Below the pieces are notes generated by a model. That model had not been told where the DNA came from, made no database searches, and saw only the letters and a program-made list of their open reading frames with translations. The position numbers were made by a program, and so were the translations under genes. Positions 5,607 to 8,572 of a stretch of 8,572 nt of DNA are shown one piece after another (position 1 is the stretch's first letter; every line of letters begins with the position of its first letter). Source of the DNA: JBGSON01 sp041739085 (GTDB lineage Bacteria > Patescibacteriota > Gracilibacteria > CAIRYL01); the NCBI GenBank assembly GCA_041739085.1, contig JBGSON010000034.1:1-8572 (forward strand), read 5' to 3'.

Positions 5607-8381
5607 ATGGAAATCGCAACGGAAAAGTCAAAGGATGATGCTTCTCGAGATATCGCCCGTATCCTCAGGGAAAAGAACAACATCCTCCTCGTCACACACG
5701 CGAAAATGGACTGTGACGCACTCTCCTCAACAGTCGCACTGTATCTCATCCTGAGAAAGATGGGGAAAAAGGTGACGGCAGTCTGTCAGGATCCGGTTCC
5801 TGAGGCATTCCGCTTCCTTCCGGACACCGATGTCATGAACACGGCATTCGCCGGGAATTCGAATTTCATCATCACGATCGATACTTCCCAAAAAGGGATT
5901 GAGGATATCACCTGGAATATAGAGGATAATAAAGTAAACATTATCATCACCCCGAAAGCAGGAGAAGGAATGGTGTCAGAAAATGATCTCACGTTCTCGG
6001 GCGGGACAAGCAAAAATTTCGATCTTATCATTTCCTGCGATGCTGCAGACATAGAGCAACTCGGAAAGATATATGAAGATAATACGAGTCTTTTTCATTC
6101 CCTTCCTCTCGTGGTCATCGATCATCATGCTTCGAACGATGGTTTTGGGACCATCAATCACATCGTCGTTACCAATGCATCGACTACGGAGGTCATATTT
6201 GACCTCATCCCCGAGATCACAGGAAAGGGTCATGAATATCTCGATGCCGATATTGCAACGCTTCTTCTCGCTGGGATCATAACAGATACCGGGAGTTTCC
6301 AGCATCCGAACACCACTCCAAAAAGTTTCGAAGTCGCGGCTAACCTCATCGATATGGGAGCGAGACAACAGGAGATCATCAAACACCTTTTCAAGACCAA
6401 AAAGCTGACAACGCTTCGGCTCTGGGGAAGAGTCCTCTCAAAGATCAAGAACGACCCGATCCACCGGTTTGTCTGGAGTACGGTGAGTGAACAGGATTTT
6501 TCAGATGAACAGGCAAGCTCTGATGAGACTGAAGGCCTCATCGACGAACTTCTTTCCAACGCTCCGGGTGTCGAAGTCGTGCTTCTCCTCAAGGAACGGG
6601 AAGACGGCGTCATCAGTGGATCCATCCGGACTACGACTCCGGCATGTGACGCGACGAAGATCGCCGAGATGTTCGGGGGGGGAGGACACCGGCAGGCAGC
6701 TGGTTTTAAGATCCGGAACGCGGTCAGTTTTGAAGGAGTGATTGCTGATGTCATCCCGAAGATACAGGAGTATCAGGCGGAGAGACTCGGGATCCAGCGG
6801 AAAAATCCGCATGAAGAGACACAGAATAAAGAATCATCCCCGCAAAAAAGCGAAAGAGATCCAGACGAGATGAAAAAATCCTCTGTTAAAGAAAGCAAAA
6901 CGGAAAAACCAGGCATAAAAATCTCTGACGTGAAATCATCAGGGATGCGGGCTGTTGAAGATATCCGTGATTTTGACCAGCATCCGGAAAAAGAAAGCGG
7001 TCATTCTCCTGTTCTCGTCGAGAGGGAGCAGCGGTCCGTCGAGGATATCCATGATTTCGATGCTGTGATCCCGGGAGAGAAGAAGATCCCAAAAATCCTT
7101 CCGGATGATGCGATCCCGGATTGGATGGTCGACGGAGAAACGCCAAAGAACTCCGTTCGTGAAGAGAAAGAAGAAATCCCAGAGTGGCTGTATGATACCA
7201 GGAAAAATATTGCTCCTGAAATAGAGATGCCGGGAGAGAAGGAGAGGAAAGTATCTCCTGAGGACGAAATTCCGGATTGGCTTGAAGAAAAAAAACCAGA
7301 AAAGAAATCTCCAAACATTCTCAGGAAAGAGAGCATTCCCCTTCAAAATCCTGAAATGATATCACCGGCTATTTCTCCCGTGAAGAAATCCGAGAAGGAA
7401 AAATCCACATCGTTCGCAAAAGAGAGAGCGGTGACGGGGGACTCTGAAGGAAAGGGGCGCGGGAATATTCCGCCGCAACCGATGCAAAAAAAATCTACAC
7501 CCGGCGGGAAGAGTGTGCAGAAATCCGCACCGCAAAAGTCGCCCGTTACGAATGCACCTGCAAAGACAATGATTACCACTCAGCCAATACAAGAAAGACC
7601 GAAGATTGTTCCTGAAATGCCAAAAGCTCCTCATGCTTACTCTGTTCCTCAGCAATCTCCGGTATTTAATCCGCCAGTCGCTCCGACACATCTTCCGCCG
7701 CCCTCGCAACCGAAAGCAGCGTCACCAGCTTCTTCAAGGGGCGCGTCGTCACTTCCGCCGACACCCCCGAAACCTCCTCAGCCACCTATCCCTCGTATTT
7801 CCAACGCGGTTCCAGAAATAAAAAGACCAGTTTCTCCGATCCCGCCTTTGATGCCTGCCAGGATACCCGAGCAACAGATGAATCCCCGTGTCCCGCAATC
7901 AGGAATACCCGGACAGGGAGGACAAGGGGGGAGACCTTCTGAAAGAAAGAATGAACTTCCTCCGCTTGCGAACATACTTGACCCCAATCCACCGGCCGAC
8001 CTTATCCCACAAGCTCCAAAAACGGCACCTCGACCGGCGATGCAAGCCCCCCAGCAAATCCCCCAGAACTGGACGCCTCCTCCTCCGCAATATGGACCTC
8101 CACCACAGGGGACATATTCTCCGCAGCTTCCATCACCTTCTCAATACAATCCTCAGATGCCGCAACCGTGGGGATATCCTTCACCGCAGAACCTGCCTCA
8201 GCAACAACAGCCATATCCGGGTCAGATGCCATCTCCTCCTCCGGGATATGGTGCTCCCGGAATGCCTCCTATGATGAACCCACAACAAGGTGGACAGCAG
8301 CCTCCATATCCGCCACAGGGATATTATCCTCCCCAGACAGGATATCCTGGAATGCTCCCGGGTGGCCCTCCGCAGCAGTAG
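5607..8381 (+). CDS. DHH/DHHA1 phosphoesterase (NrnA-like) with long disordered proline-rich tail
   Basis: The first 395 residues are a DHH-superfamily phosphoesterase of the NrnA oligoribonuclease/pAp phosphatase and RecJ-like type, which cuts short RNAs or nucleoside bisphosphates using Mn2+. Motif I is H31-x-x-x-D35-x-D37 (THAKMDCDAL), motif II D145 (SCDAAD), motif III D172-H173-H174, motif IV D227 (GIITDTGSF), and the DHHA1 GGGGHRQAAGF is at 357-367. All metal-binding residues are kept, but the usual Pro before the motif I Asp is Met34, and an extra segment (about 84-136) lies between motifs I and II. From 396 onward the protein is low-complexity: charged and Lys/Glu-rich (396-640) with VEDIxDFD twice and IP[DE]W[LM] three times, then Pro/Gln-rich (645-924) ending in Tyr-Pro-Pro repeats. 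NrnA proteins are usually about 310-350 residues. ATG at 5607 is used without a Shine-Dalgarno sequence. The core is certain as a family; the substrate and the role of the tail are unknown. Confidence 0.9.
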   Translation: MEIATEKSKDDASRDIARILREKNNILLVTHAKMDCDALSSTVALYLILRKMGKKVTAVCQDPVPEAFRFLPDTDVMNTAFAGNSNFIITIDTSQKGIEDITWNIEDNKVNIIITPKAGEGMVSENDLTFSGGTSKNFDLIISCDAADIEQLGKIYEDNTSLFHSLPLVVIDHHASNDGFGTINHIVVTNASTTEVIFDLIPEITGKGHEYLDADIATLLLAGIITDTGSFQHPNTTPKSFEVAANLIDMGARQQEIIKHLFKTKKLTTLRLWGRVLSKIKNDPIHRFVWSTVSEQDFSDEQASSDETEGLIDELLSNAPGVEVVLLLKEREDGVISGSIRTTTPACDATKIAEMFGGGGHRQAAGFKIRNAVSFEGVIADVIPKIQEYQAERLGIQRKNPHEETQNKESSPQKSERDPDEMKKSSVKESKTEKPGIKISDVKSSGMRAVEDIRDFDQHPEKESGHSPVLVEREQRSVEDIHDFDAVIPGEKKIPKILPDDAIPDWMVDGETPKNSVREEKEEIPEWLYDTRKNIAPEIEMPGEKERKVSPEDEIPDWLEEKKPEKKSPNILRKESIPLQNPEMISPAISPVKKSEKEKSTSFAKERAVTGDSEGKGRGNIPPQPMQKKSTPGGKSVQKSAPQKSPVTNAPAKTMITTQPIQERPKIVPEMPKAPHAYSVPQQSPVFNPPVAPTHLPPPSQPKAASPASSRGASSLPPTPPKPPQPPIPRISNAVPEIKRPVSPIPPLMPARIPEQQMNPRVPQSGIPGQGGQGGRPSERKNELPPLANILDPNPPADLIPQAPKTAPRPAMQAPQQIPQNWTPPPPQYGPPPQGTYSPQLPSPSQYNPQMPQPWGYPSPQNLPQQQQPYPGQMPSPPPGYGAPGMPPMMNPQQGGQQPPYPPQGYYPPQTGYPGMLPGGPPQQ
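6675..6682. repeat. Mononucleotide tract G8 encoding the GGGGH motif
   Basis: Eight consecutive G read as GGG GGG GG(A), residues 357-359 at the DHHA1 glycine motif. A one-base slip would destroy substrate binding and remove the whole tail. Possible slippage site. Confidence 0.9.
6948..7292 (+). repeat. Degenerate peptide repeats in the linker of the DHH protein
   Basis: Two copies of R[AS]VEDI[RH]DFD (residues 448-457 and 476-485) are followed by three copies of [AE]IP[DE]W[ML] (502-507, 523-528, 554-559), embedded in Lys/Glu-rich sequence. The nucleotide copies differ (for example GCGATCCCGGATTGG, GAAATCCCAGAGTGG, GAAATTCCGGATTGG), so selection on the peptide is more likely than recent duplication. 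They look like short linear binding motifs; the partner is unknown. Confidence 0.75.
7539..8378 (+). repeat. Low-complexity Pro/Gln/Tyr/Gly-rich tail region
   Basis: Residues 645-924 of the DHH protein are dominated by Pro and Gln, with Gly and Tyr rising toward the end (about 827-918) in units such as YPPQ, YSPQ, YNPQ, YPGQ and GYYPPQ. The pattern resembles XYPPX repeats of disordered tails in other proteins. The reading frame is uninterrupted to the TAG at 8379-8381. Confidence 0.85.
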
Positions 8382-8572
8382 CACCATGAAAAATCATGAT
8401 ATGTCGAAATGCAGTTGAGAAAAATGCTGTAGCTTACGAACCTCTTTTTCCAGCATTCAGATTATGAAAGAGAGGTGAATTCGCCTTGAAAATTCTTACT
8501 TTTTCTTCAAGAATCTGATAGAATACTAGGAATGGAAGAGCAATTTTACTCATATTCACGTGGCTGACGATC
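8382..8572. other. Region downstream of the DHH gene without a clear gene
   Basis: No supported gene is seen. A small hairpin CATGA-AAAA-TCATG (8385-8398) follows the stop but has no T tract. A possible pseudoknot is at 8423-8476. A minus-strand frame is open from the right edge to a TAA at 8434-8436 (about 45 residues) and might be the C-terminus of a converging gene, but its sequence is not recognisable. On the plus strand an ATG at 8532 opens only 11 codons, and a GTG at 8560 runs off the edge after four codons. Confidence 0.5.
8423..8476 (+). other. Candidate H-type pseudoknot in the RNA
   Basis: Stem 1 pairs AATGCTG (8423-8429) with CAGCATT (8451-8457). Stem 2 pairs ACCTCTTTTTC (8440-8450) with GAAAGAGAGGT (8466-8476), 11 bp with one G-U pair. 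The loops are 10, 0 and 8 bases, so the two stems would stack end to end. The element lies 42 bases after the DHH stop. It could be a 3' UTR structure, a leader of the next gene, or chance. Confidence 0.35.

Noticed and set aside
6886..7346. Several long minus-strand ORFs opposite the DHH linker and tail
   Set aside because: They arise from the skewed codon composition of the low-complexity coding strand. Their products are Ser/Phe/Arg-rich without any domain, and the plus-strand frame is continuous with the DHH core.
8385..8398. CATGA-AAAA-TCATG hairpin as terminator of the DHH gene
   Set aside because: The stem is only 5 bp and AT-rich, and no T tract follows.
8485..8511. CTTGAA/TTCAAG inverted repeat as a terminator
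   Set aside because: Six base pairs with a 15-base loop and no following T tract; it is compatible with chance in AT-rich sequence.
8496..8524. TTACTT-N17-TAGAAT as a promoter for a gene to the right
   Set aside because: The -35 box matches only two of six consensus bases and no convincing start codon follows within the window.
8532..8567. Short ORF of 11 codons starting at ATG 8532
   Set aside because: Too short, no ribosome binding site, and no recognisable peptide.
1..8572. Alternative genetic code with TGA as glycine (Gracilibacteria/Absconditabacteria)
   Set aside because: TGA stops efp and the PilZ/HD gene exactly where the proteins should end, and no gene needs read-through of TGA.
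1..8572. CRISPR array, tRNA, rRNA, transposase or integration site
   Set aside because: No regularly spaced repeats, no cloverleaf-like segment, and no transposase or integrase motif was found on either strand.

Overview
The window carries five protein-coding genes and no rRNA, tRNA, CRISPR array or insertion sequence that I can see. From left to right: the N-terminal part of ispG (MEP isoprenoid pathway, minus strand, cut by the left edge); efp (elongation factor P, plus strand); a 689-residue protein joining a PilZ domain to a degenerate HD-GYP domain (minus); a 697-residue bifunctional penicillin-binding protein of the PBP1C type (minus); and a 924-residue DHH/DHHA1 phosphoesterase of the NrnA/RecJ-like superfamily with a disordered tail of about 530 residues (plus). 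The last 190 bases hold no clear gene but contain a possible RNA pseudoknot.

Organism: a bacterium making peptidoglycan, using the MEP pathway and the standard genetic code (TGA ends efp and the PilZ/HD gene, TAA ends pbpC, TAG ends the DHH gene). None of the five starts has a clear Shine-Dalgarno sequence. The set of divergent, mostly unlinked genes and the odd DHH protein recall Patescibacteria/CPR lineages with standard code (for example Peregrinibacteria-like), but this is a guess of low confidence; no marker gene in the window settles it.

Layout: ispG and efp diverge from a 157-bp region with two overlapping sigma70-like promoters. efp and the PilZ/HD gene converge with 41 bp between stop codons. 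pbpC and the PilZ/HD gene lie in the same direction but are separated by 235 bp with two perfect inverted repeats. pbpC (TTG start) and the DHH gene diverge across only 59 bp. The DHH gene may have a very short or absent 5' leader.

Functionally the genes do not form one pathway. EF-P supports translation of polyproline stretches, which is relevant because the DHH protein in the same window has a very proline-rich tail. IspG feeds isoprenoids, needed for the undecaprenyl carrier of the cell wall, and PBP1C polymerises and cross-links peptidoglycan. The PilZ/HD protein suggests cyclic-di-GMP sensing. The most unusual object is the DHH protein: an intact nuclease/phosphatase core with an extra segment between motifs I and II, followed by acidic/basic linker repeats (IPDW-type) and a P/Q/Y/G-rich tail resembling condensate-forming XYPPX sequences.
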